Made by a program: the position numbers and the translations under genes. Positions 42,223-49,327 of a DNA stretch of 64,000 nt are shown in pieces; within the stretch, counting starts at the first letter, position 1, and each line of letters opens with the position of its first letter. Source of the DNA: Usitatibacter sp035624355 (lineage in GTDB: Bacteria > Pseudomonadota > Gammaproteobacteria > Burkholderiales > Usitatibacteraceae); the NCBI GenBank assembly GCA_035624355.1, contig DASPRQ010000085.1, positions 23,396 to 87,395 of the forward strand, written 5' to 3'. Below the pieces are notes generated by a model that did no database searches, was not told where the DNA came from, and worked only from the letters and a program-made list of their open reading frames with translations.

Positions 42223-44315
42223 GCAGGAAGCGAGGCGACGCCGCGGGTGCGCAACCAGTGCCAGGCGAGGTACGCGAACCCCAGCCCGAAGCCGAGCTCG
42301 TCGGTGAGGGGGACAGCCACGACGAGGAGCAGCGCCGCGGCCCCGCACACCGCGCGCTCGGGCCAAGTGAGGTGCGCGCGCAGGAACCCGATCGCCGCCG
42401 CGCCCCACAGCCCGATCGCCACCAGCGCCTTGAAGACCATGTACACGGTGTCGTACCAGTGGCCGCCCTGCAGCATGAGCGACGGGTCGTAGACCGCCAT
42501 GTAGGGGATCACGAATCCGGCGATCGCGATCTGGGTCGCCTTCACCCCGATCTTCATGTACGACTCCTTGGCGATCGAGGCGGCGGCGAGCGCGGCGAGC
42601 GCCACCGGGGGCGTGAGGTCGGCCATGATCCCGAAATAGAAGACGAACATGTGCGAGACGAGCAGCGGCACGCCCAGCTTGAGCAGCGCCGGGGCGGCGA
42701 TCGAGCTCGTGATGATGTAGTTCGGGATCGTGGGGATGCCCATGCCGAGGACCAGGCACACGAGCATGGTGAGGAAGAGCGAGAGGAACAGGCTCTTAGA
42801 GCCCACGTCGAGGATGAACCCCGCGAAGCTGCTCGCCGCGCCCGTGAGCGTCAGCACGCCGATGATCACGCCCACGATGGCGCACGCGAGCCCCACCGGC
42901 AGCGCCTGCTTCGCCCCGTCGACGAGGCCGTCGCGCATCGTGAGGAGCGTCCCGCGGCCTCCCTTGACGACGAGGTTCGCCGCGGCGAGCACGCCGATCA
43001 CGGCGAGCGGCGGCATCACGCCCCACTTCGCGAAGGTGCCCGCGGCGAGCCCCACGACGATCCAGAAGAACGCGCGGAAGGCGAGCGGCCCGATGCGGGC
43101 GGCGAGGCTCGCGCCGAGGATGAGGATCGCGGTGAGCGCGAGCCCCGTCATGCCGGCGAACATCGGCGTGAAGCCGTCGAACAGCATGAAGACCAGGGCC
43201 GCGAGCGGCAGCAGGAGGTACCAGTTGTCGCGCACGGCGCGCCATGCGCTCGGGAGCTGGTCCTTGGGCAGGCCCATGAGGCTCGCGCGCCCCGCCTCGA
43301 GGTGCACCATCCAGAAGGCGGTGACGTAGTAGAGGACGGCGGGGATCGCCGCGGCCTTGCAGATCTGCGCGTAGGGCAGGTTCAGCGTCTCGGCCATGAT
43401 GAACGCGACCGCCCCCATCACCGGCGGCATGATCTGTCCGCCCATGCTCGAGGTGGCCTCGACCGCACCGGCGAACTTCGCGCTGTAGCCGAAGCGCTTC
43501 ATGAGCGGGATCGTGAATTGCCCCACGGTGAGGACGTTCGCGACGCCCGAGCCGCTGATGGTGCCCATGAAGCCCGAGGAGATCACCGCCACCTTCGCCG
43601 GCCCGCCGCGCGCCCCGCCCACGAGCCCGAGGGCGACGTTGTTGAAGAGCCGGATCATCCCCGCGTGCTCGAGGAAGCTGCCGAAGAGGATGAAGAGGAA
43701 GATGTAGGTCGCGCTCACGAGGATGGGGATGCCGTAGATGCCCTCGGTGCCGAGGTAGAGCTGCTCGACCACCTGGCTCCAGGCGAACGGCCGGTGCGCG
43801 ACCAGCTCCGGCAGGTACTGGCCCCACAGCCCGTAGGCGAGGAAGAGCCCGCAGATGATCGGCAGCGCGAGCCCCATGACGCGGCGCACCGCCTCGAACA
43901 CCATCGCCACCACGACGATGCCCACGGCGAGGTCCGCCGCGGTCGGCTCCCCCGCGCGCTGGATGAGGTCGGCCTCGAAGATCCAGTGGTAGAAGCCGAG
44001 CGCGAAGGCGGCGACCGCGACGATCGCGTCCCACCAGGCGATGCGCCCGAGGTCGCCCTTCCTCGTGGCGGGATAGAGGAGGAACGTGAGCAGAAGCAGG
44101 AAGCCGACGTGGAGCGAGCGCGTGACCTGGCTCGACAGCGGACTGAAGGCCGCGATCGCGAGCTGGTAGACCGAGAAGCACAAGGCCGCGGCCATGACGG
44201 CCCGCAGCCCCCAGCCCGAGAGCCGGCGCTGCCTTCCGTGCTCCTCGAAGTGCTCGTCCGGCGCCTCGGCCGGCCCGCTGTCCTCGATCAGCGCGTGGTC
44301 GCTCTTCGTCCCCAC
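42219..44315 (-). CDS. TRAP transporter fused permease (DctQM type)
   Basis: 698 residues, mostly membrane (about 17 helices). The DctQ-like part is N-terminal (about 1-170). The large DctM-like part includes GFMGTISGSGVANVLTVGQF, TSSMGGQIMPPVMGAVAFIM and GMGIPTIPNYIITSSIAAP. Na+ or H+-driven uptake of organic acids using the separate TAXI receptor encoded just upstream. Start GTG at 44313-44315, four nt after the TAXI stop. Confidence 0.93.
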   Translation of the reverse strand: MGTKSDHALIEDSGPAEAPDEHFEEHGRQRRLSGWGLRAVMAAALCFSVYQLAIAAFSPLSSQVTRSLHVGFLLLLTFLLYPATRKGDLGRIAWWDAIVAVAAFALGFYHWIFEADLIQRAGEPTAADLAVGIVVVAMVFEAVRRVMGLALPIICGLFLAYGLWGQYLPELVAHRPFAWSQVVEQLYLGTEGIYGIPILVSATYIFLFILFGSFLEHAGMIRLFNNVALGLVGGARGGPAKVAVISSGFMGTISGSGVANVLTVGQFTIPLMKRFGYSAKFAGAVEATSSMGGQIMPPVMGAVAFIMAETLNLPYAQICKAAAIPAVLYYVTAFWMVHLEAGRASLMGLPKDQLPSAWRAVRDNWYLLLPLAALVFMLFDGFTPMFAGMTGLALTAILILGASLAARIGPLAFRAFFWIVVGLAAGTFAKWGVMPPLAVIGVLAAANLVVKGGRGTLLTMRDGLVDGAKQALPVGLACAIVGVIIGVLTLTGAASSFAGFILDVGSKSLFLSLFLTMLVCLVLGMGIPTIPNYIITSSIAAPALLKLGVPLLVSHMFVFYFGIMADLTPPVALAALAAASIAKESYMKIGVKATQIAIAGFVIPYMAVYDPSLMLQGGHWYDTVYMVFKALVAIGLWGAAAIGFLRAHLTWPERAVCGAAALLLVVAVPLTDELGFGLGFAYLAWHWLRTRGVASLPA

Positions 44316-44319
44316 GGCG

Positions 44320-45273
44320 CTACTTGAGGAGGCCGATTTCCCGGAAGTACTTCGCGGCGCCCGGATGCAGCGGAACCGGCAGGCTCTTCAGCGCGTCTTC
44401 CTTCGTGATGCCCTTGGCGGCGCTGTGCGCGGCGATGAGCGCGTCGCGGTTCTCGAACACGGCCTTCGTCATCTTGTACACGACGTCGTCGGGCACGCCC
44501 ACGCGCGTCACGAGGAAGTTCTGGATCGCGACCGCCGGGACGTCCTGGTCCTGGCCCTCGTAGGTATGGGCCGGGATCACCGAGGGCTGGTAGGCGGGGT
44601 CGCCCACCTTCTTCACGACCTCCGGCGGCACGGGCACGACGACGATCTTGATCGAGGTGGCGAGGTCGCGCAGGGAGGACACGCCGAGGCCCGCCGACTG
44701 CAGCGTCACGTCGAGCTGCCGGTTCTTCATGAGCTCGACCGATTCCCCGAACGGCAGGTACTCCACCTTCGAGAAGTCGGCGTAGGTGAGGCCCGCGGCC
44801 TTGAGCACCGCGCGCGCATTGAGCTCGGTCCCGGACTTGGGCGCCCCGACCGAGATGCGCTTGCCCTTGAGGTCGGCGAGCGTCTTGATGCCCGAGTCGG
44901 CCGAGGCCACGATCTGGATGTAGTTGGGATAGATGCCTGCCACCGTGCGCAGCTTCTTGAGCGGCGTCTTGAAGCCCGCGTCGGCGTTGCCGTTCCACGC
45001 GTCGGAGAGCGAGTCCCCGAGGGTGAACGCGAGCTCGCCGCGCCCCGCTTCGAGCAGGTTCAGGTTCTCGACCGAGGCCTTGGTCGACTGCACCGAGACC
45101 TTCGCGTCGGGGATCGCCTTGGTGAAGAGCTGCGACATGGCCACGCCGAGCGGGTAATACACGCCGCTCGTGCCGCCGGTGAGGATGTTGATGTACTGCT
45201 GCTGCGCGAAGGCGAGGCCGGAGGCGGCGGCGAGTACGGCGGCGGCCACCAGGGGGCGGAGCAAGCGGGGCAT
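44320..45273 (-). CDS. TAXI-family TRAP solute receptor
   Basis: 317 residues. Signal peptide AAAVLAAASGLAFA, then the TAXI hallmark INILTGGTSGVYYPLGVAMS, TKASVENLNLLEAGRGELAF and NFLVTRVGVPDDVVYKMTKAV. Periplasmic binding protein delivering substrate to the fused permease. TAXI receptors are known for glutamate or dicarboxylates but most are uncharacterised; the nearby dehydrogenases suggest a hydroxy- or sugar-acid. First gene of the TRAP operon. Confidence 0.92.
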   Translation of the reverse strand: MPRLLRPLVAAAVLAAASGLAFAQQQYINILTGGTSGVYYPLGVAMSQLFTKAIPDAKVSVQSTKASVENLNLLEAGRGELAFTLGDSLSDAWNGNADAGFKTPLKKLRTVAGIYPNYIQIVASADSGIKTLADLKGKRISVGAPKSGTELNARAVLKAAGLTYADFSKVEYLPFGESVELMKNRQLDVTLQSAGLGVSSLRDLATSIKIVVVPVPPEVVKKVGDPAYQPSVIPAHTYEGQDQDVPAVAIQNFLVTRVGVPDDVVYKMTKAVFENRDALIAAHSAAKGITKEDALKSLPVPLHPGAAKYFREIGLLK

Positions 45274-45316
45274 GGATTTCCTCGAGATGACGTGGATCGG
45301 GCCCGCAATTATAAGC

Positions 45317-45823
45317 TCAGCCGCCCAGGGGCTCCGTCTGCGACTGCACCACCCGGCGGTCGAGCATGCGCCGCTGCTCGCCGTCGAGCTTCCCGTAGAG
45401 TGCCTCGAGGTGGCCCCGGAGGTCCGCGAGGGTGTCGGCCTTGAGGCGGGCGTCGTCCGCCAGGCCGCCGACCACCGAGGCCGCCGTGGGCGGCGGCCCG
45501 TCCGAATCGCGCAGCGCCATGAGGTGGCGCCTCTGGGCGCGGTCCATCTCCGCGACGCTGCGCACGTCGCGCTCGAACAGGTTCCATGCGTCCACCTGGT
45601 CGGCCCTGAGCCGGATGTCCACCTTGAGCGAGATCAGCTCGCGCTCGAGCGCGGCGAAGGGATCGGCCGCGATGGGGGCGGACTTCCCGGGGCGGTCGCG
45701 GGAGCGCTCGCCACCCTCGTCGCTGCGGGAGGAGCCCCCGTGGCCGGGGAAGTGCTGGGCGGCGGCCGGCACCGCGGCGGCAAGGAGGGCGAGCGCGAGG
45801 AAGGCGGCGGAGGGGATGCGCAT
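45317..45823 (-). CDS. Periplasmic LTXXQ/Spy-like protein
   Basis: 168 residues. Signal peptide AFLALALLAAAVPAAA, a Gly/Ser/His-rich stretch, then an all-helical domain with RLRADQVDAWNLFERDVRSV and ADTLADLRGHLEALYGKLDG, a pattern of the LTXXQ (CpxP/Spy) group. Members act as periplasmic chaperones or envelope-stress sensors. The LTXXQ motif itself is degenerate here, so the link is moderate. Confidence 0.65.
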   Translation of the reverse strand: MRIPSAAFLALALLAAAVPAAAQHFPGHGGSSRSDEGGERSRDRPGKSAPIAADPFAALERELISLKVDIRLRADQVDAWNLFERDVRSVAEMDRAQRRHLMALRDSDGPPPTAASVVGGLADDARLKADTLADLRGHLEALYGKLDGEQRRMLDRRVVQSQTEPLGG

Positions 45824-45931
45824 GGCAGGGCGGGGCGGAAGGAAACGCCGTCGATGATCCGCGACGCGCCCTTCGCGGGGCTGAACGCACGCGCTTCGCG
45901 GATCCTTCGTCGCGCGGGCGCGCCGGGCGCC

Positions 45932-47029
45932 TCAGTCCCGCGCCTCGGTCCCCTGGATCAGCAGCTGCACGAAGAGCTGGATCGCCGCCTTCTGCTCGGG
46001 GCGCATGGAGGTGAACTCGACGCCCACGTGGGCCCGGTCGCCCCTGGAGGACACGTTCACGACGCGCCCGATGAGGTCGGTCATGCGCGCTCCCACGAGC
46101 GGCAGGTCGAAGTCGAGCATCATCTCGGAGAAGGCCGAGTGGGCGAGCGGGACCTCGGCGAGGACGCCGTGGTAGCTGATGTCGAGGATGGTTCCTTCGC
46201 GCGCCTCGGGAATCACGACCCGGTCCGCCACCATGCGGTAGGAGAGCGGGAGCTTCACCGGCACCCGCATGCTGCGGCGCATCTCGTGGCGCGGCACGCT
46301 CTTGCCGAGGGAGGCGATGCCGAGCACCTCGCGCAGCGGCACGAGCTTGCTGCGGCCCTTCACGAAGGCATCCATGGGGTCGCCCGCCTGCACGAGGCCG
46401 CCGCAGCGCAACCAGGTGCTCTCGCTGATCAGGACCTGGCCGCGCAGGCTGAACGACTCGATGCGCGAGGCGAGGTTCACCTCGTCGCCGATCACGGTGT
46501 GCTCGGAGTAGAGCTCGGAGCCCACGCGGGCGGAGATCACGCGCCCGGTGTTGATGCCGATGCCGAAGTGCATCTCGGGCAGGCCCTGGCCCCTGTTCTC
46601 CGCGTTGAGGGCCTCCATGGCGAGCTGCATGTCCACGGCGCAGGCGACCGCCCGCAGCGCCCCGCCGTCGCCGTCCGGGGACGAATCGAAGGTCGCCATG
46701 ATCGCGTCGCCGATGAACTTGTCGATGGCGCCCTCGTGCCGCACGATGATCTCGCTCATCTCGCCGAAGCAGCGGTTGAGGAGCGCGAGGACGGTGGCGC
46801 CGGGGTAGCTCGCGGAGATCGACGAAAAGCCCCGCACGTCGGCGAGCAGGATGGTCATGTCCCGGTCGAGCCGGGCGGGCTCGCCGGGGGGCGCGGCCTT
46901 GCGCTCGAGCGTCCCGTGCAGCACCTGCTCGACGCGCGAGCGGGCCGTGGACGTGAGCGCCCGCCCGGTCTCCTCCGCGACGATGTCGTGGATCCGGCGC
47001 AGCGCGTCGTGCACGAGCGGGTCTTTCAT
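45932..47029 (-). CDS. Class III nucleotide cyclase fused to a PilZ domain
   Basis: 365 residues. Cyclase homology domain about 55-240: metal Asp in LLADVRGFSS (Asp64) and FIGDAIMATF (Asp108), and the transition-state Asn/Arg in GDEVNLASRI. PilZ domain about 248-365: RRSMR (R251 to R255) and DISYHG (D283, S285, G288), matching the c-di-GMP signature RxxxR/(D,N)xSxxG. This suggests cAMP (or cGMP) synthesis under c-di-GMP control in the cytosol. The start ATG 47027-47029 has GGGGAGG upstream; a longer in-frame ATG is not supported. Divergent from nfeD. Confidence 0.85.
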   Translation of the reverse strand: MKDPLVHDALRRIHDIVAEETGRALTSTARSRVEQVLHGTLERKAAPPGEPARLDRDMTILLADVRGFSSISASYPGATVLALLNRCFGEMSEIIVRHEGAIDKFIGDAIMATFDSSPDGDGGALRAVACAVDMQLAMEALNAENRGQGLPEMHFGIGINTGRVISARVGSELYSEHTVIGDEVNLASRIESFSLRGQVLISESTWLRCGGLVQAGDPMDAFVKGRSKLVPLREVLGIASLGKSVPRHEMRRSMRVPVKLPLSYRMVADRVVIPEAREGTILDISYHGVLAEVPLAHSAFSEMMLDFDLPLVGARMTDLIGRVVNVSSRGDRAHVGVEFTSMRPEQKAAIQLFVQLLIQGTEARD

Positions 47030-47135
47030 GGCCTCCCCAATGCGACAGCCGCCCCTCGGCTGCGCAGGCACCTCGCTTAGATACTCCCCCTGGCCGCCCC
47101 TTGCAAATTACGAAAGCAACGCAGGGATTTCCATT

Positions 47136-47141
47136 TATAGT
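47136..47141 (+). promoter_or_regulatory. Candidate -10 box of the nfeD-slipin-exosortase operon
   Basis: TATAGT 29 nt before the nfeD ATG in an unusually A/T-rich stretch of the divergent gap. No clear -35 at normal spacing. Confidence 0.45.
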
Positions 47142-47170
47142 GGGCCTACGCACCCGCCGGAACCGACCCC

Positions 47171-48550
47171 ATGCCGCGGCTTGGCGTCCTCGCCCTGATC
47201 GCCTTCTTGCTCGCCGGCTCGGCCTGGGCCGCCCCGCCGGCGCCGGTGGTCGTCCTCACGGTCGACGGAGCCATCGGGCCCGCGACGGCCGACTACGTGC
47301 ACCGGGGCCTCGAGCACGCCGTCGAGCGCGGCGCGCAGCTCGTGGTCCTGCGCATGGACACGCCGGGCGGCCTCGACCTGTCGATGCGCTCGATCATCAA
47401 GGACATCCTCGCCTCGCCGGTCCCGGTGGCGGCCTTCGTCGCCCCGAGCGGCGCGCGCGCCGCCAGCGCCGGAACCTACATCCTCTACGCCTGCCACATC
47501 GCCGCGATGGCTCCCGGCACCAACCTGGGCGCGGCCACGCCCGTGTCGCTGGGGGGCGCCTCGCCGATGCCCCAGGCGCCGGGGAAGGAAAGCGGCAAGG
47601 CGGGCGAGGGCGGCGGCGTCGCCGACGCCCACGTGCAGAAGGCGGTGCAGGACGCGGCCGCCTACATCCGCGGCCTCGCGCTGCTGCGCGGGCGCAACGC
47701 CGAGTGGGCCGAGCGCGCGGTGCGCGAGGCGGTGAGCCTCTCGGCGCCCGAGGCGCTCGACATGAAGGTGATCGACGTGGTGGCCCCCGACGTGCCGCAG
47801 CTCCTGAAGCTCGTCGACGGGCGGCGGGTGACGGCCGCGGGCGCGGAGCGCACGCTCGCCACCGCCGGGGCGCCGATCGAGGATTGGCCGGCGGGGTGGC
47901 GCACGAACTTCCTCGCGGTCATCACCAACCCCGCCATCGCCTACGCGCTGATCCTCGTCGGGGTCTACGCGATCATCTTCGAGCTCGCCAACCCCGGCCT
48001 CGTGCTGCCGGGCGTGGCCGGGGCGATCTGCCTCGTCGTCGCGCTCTACGGGCTGCAGATGCTGCCGGTGAACTACGCGGGCCTGCTCCTCATCGTGCTC
48101 GGCATCGGCTTCATGGCGGCCGAGGCGTTCCTGCCGGCGTACGGGTCGCTCGGCATCGGCGGGCTCGTCGCGTTCGTGATCGGTTCGGTGATCCTGATCG
48201 ACGTGCCGGGCGTGCACGTGCCCTACGGGATCGTCGCGGGGTTCACCGCCGCCACGGCGATCTTCCTCGCCGTCGTGGTGAGCCTGCTGCTCAAGGGGCG
48301 GCGCCGGCCCGTGGTGAGCGGGCGCGAGGAGCTGCTGGGCAGCACGGGGCGCGTCCTCGCCGACTTCGAGGGCGAGGGCTGGGCGCACCTTCACGGCGAG
48401 ACGTGGCGCGTGCGCAGCCGCGAGCCGATGAAGGCGGGACAGCCCGTCCGGGTGAAGGCCGTGGACGGGCTCACGCTCGACGTGGTCGCCGACCGCCGTT
48501 CGCGCGACGAGCCGGGAGCGCCGGAATCGCGCCTTCACGCGGAGGACTGA
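47171..48550 (+). CDS. nfeD: NfeD-type membrane serine protease
   Basis: 459 residues. Signal peptide (LGVLALIAFLLAGSAWA), ClpP-like protease domain about 25-225 with MDTPGGLDLSMRSI, nucleophile Ser in RAASAGTYILYACH and the general-base Lys downstream, then four to five membrane helices (about 255-380) and a C-terminal OB-fold NfeD domain (STGRVLADFEGEGWAHLHGE). Archaeal homologues cleave stomatin-type proteins at the C-terminal hydrophobic region. It is followed after 18 nt by its usual partner, a slipin. Confidence 0.9.
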   Translation: MPRLGVLALIAFLLAGSAWAAPPAPVVVLTVDGAIGPATADYVHRGLEHAVERGAQLVVLRMDTPGGLDLSMRSIIKDILASPVPVAAFVAPSGARAASAGTYILYACHIAAMAPGTNLGAATPVSLGGASPMPQAPGKESGKAGEGGGVADAHVQKAVQDAAAYIRGLALLRGRNAEWAERAVREAVSLSAPEALDMKVIDVVAPDVPQLLKLVDGRRVTAAGAERTLATAGAPIEDWPAGWRTNFLAVITNPAIAYALILVGVYAIIFELANPGLVLPGVAGAICLVVALYGLQMLPVNYAGLLLIVLGIGFMAAEAFLPAYGSLGIGGLVAFVIGSVILIDVPGVHVPYGIVAGFTAATAIFLAVVVSLLLKGRRRPVVSGREELLGSTGRVLADFEGEGWAHLHGETWRVRSREPMKAGQPVRVKAVDGLTLDVVADRRSRDEPGAPESRLHAED

Positions 48551-48568
48551 AGCCATGGGAGGGAAGAC

Positions 48569-49327
48569 ATGATCGAATTCGCCGCGGGCGCCATCCTCGT
48601 CGTCGTCGTGATTCTCGTTTCGTCGCTGCGCGTGCTGCGCGAGTACCAGCGCGCGGTGGTCTTCCAGCTCGGGCGCTTCTGGTCCGTGAAGGGGCCGGGC
48701 CTGTTCTTCCTGATCCCCGCGGTTCAGCAGATGGTACGGGTGGACCTGCGCACCGTCGTGCTCGACGTCCCGCCGCAGGACGTGGTCACCCGCGACAACG
48801 TGCCGGTGCGGGTGAGCGCGGTCGTCTATTTCCGCGTGGTCGATCCGCAGAAGGCGATCATCCAGGTGGCCGACTTCCTCCAGGCGACCTCGCAGCTCGC
48901 GCAGACGACGCTGCGCGCGGTGCTGGGCAAGCACGAGCTCGATGCGCTGCTCGCCGAGCGCGAGAAGCTCAACGTGGACATCCAGCAGACCATCGACATG
49001 CAGACCGACGCGTGGGGCATCAAGGTCTCGATCGTGGAGATCAAGCACGTGGACCTCAACGAGTCGATGGTGCGCGCCATCGCCCGCCAGGCCGAGGCCG
49101 AGCGCGAGCGCCGCGCCAAGGTGATCCACGCCGAGGGCGAGCTGCAGGCCTCCAAGACGCTCCTCGAGGCGGCCGTGACGCTCTCCCAGCGCGCCGAGGC
49201 GATGCAGCTGCGCTACCTGCAGACCCTCACGCAGATCGCCGGCGACAAGGCCTCGACGATCGTCTTTCCCGTGCCGATGGAGGTGATCACGAAGCTCGCC
49301 TCGCCCGCGAAGGGCGAAGGGGGGTGA
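48569..49327 (+). CDS. Slipin (SPFH/stomatin-like protein)
   Basis: 252 residues. One N-terminal membrane helix (about 4-22), SPFH domain (REYQRAVVFQLGRFWSVKGP, LDVPPQDVVTRDNVPVRVSA), and a coiled coil rich in Glu/Arg (AEAERERRAKVIHAEGELQA). These proteins form membrane-microdomain rings. Good ribosome site (GGAGGGAAG). Its TGA overlaps the GTG of the surface-protein gene by 4 nt, linking membrane organisation to exosortase sorting. Confidence 0.93.
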   Translation: MIEFAAGAILVVVVILVSSLRVLREYQRAVVFQLGRFWSVKGPGLFFLIPAVQQMVRVDLRTVVLDVPPQDVVTRDNVPVRVSAVVYFRVVDPQKAIIQVADFLQATSQLAQTTLRAVLGKHELDALLAEREKLNVDIQQTIDMQTDAWGIKVSIVEIKHVDLNESMVRAIARQAEAERERRAKVIHAEGELQASKTLLEAAVTLSQRAEAMQLRYLQTLTQIAGDKASTIVFPVPMEVITKLASPAKGEGG

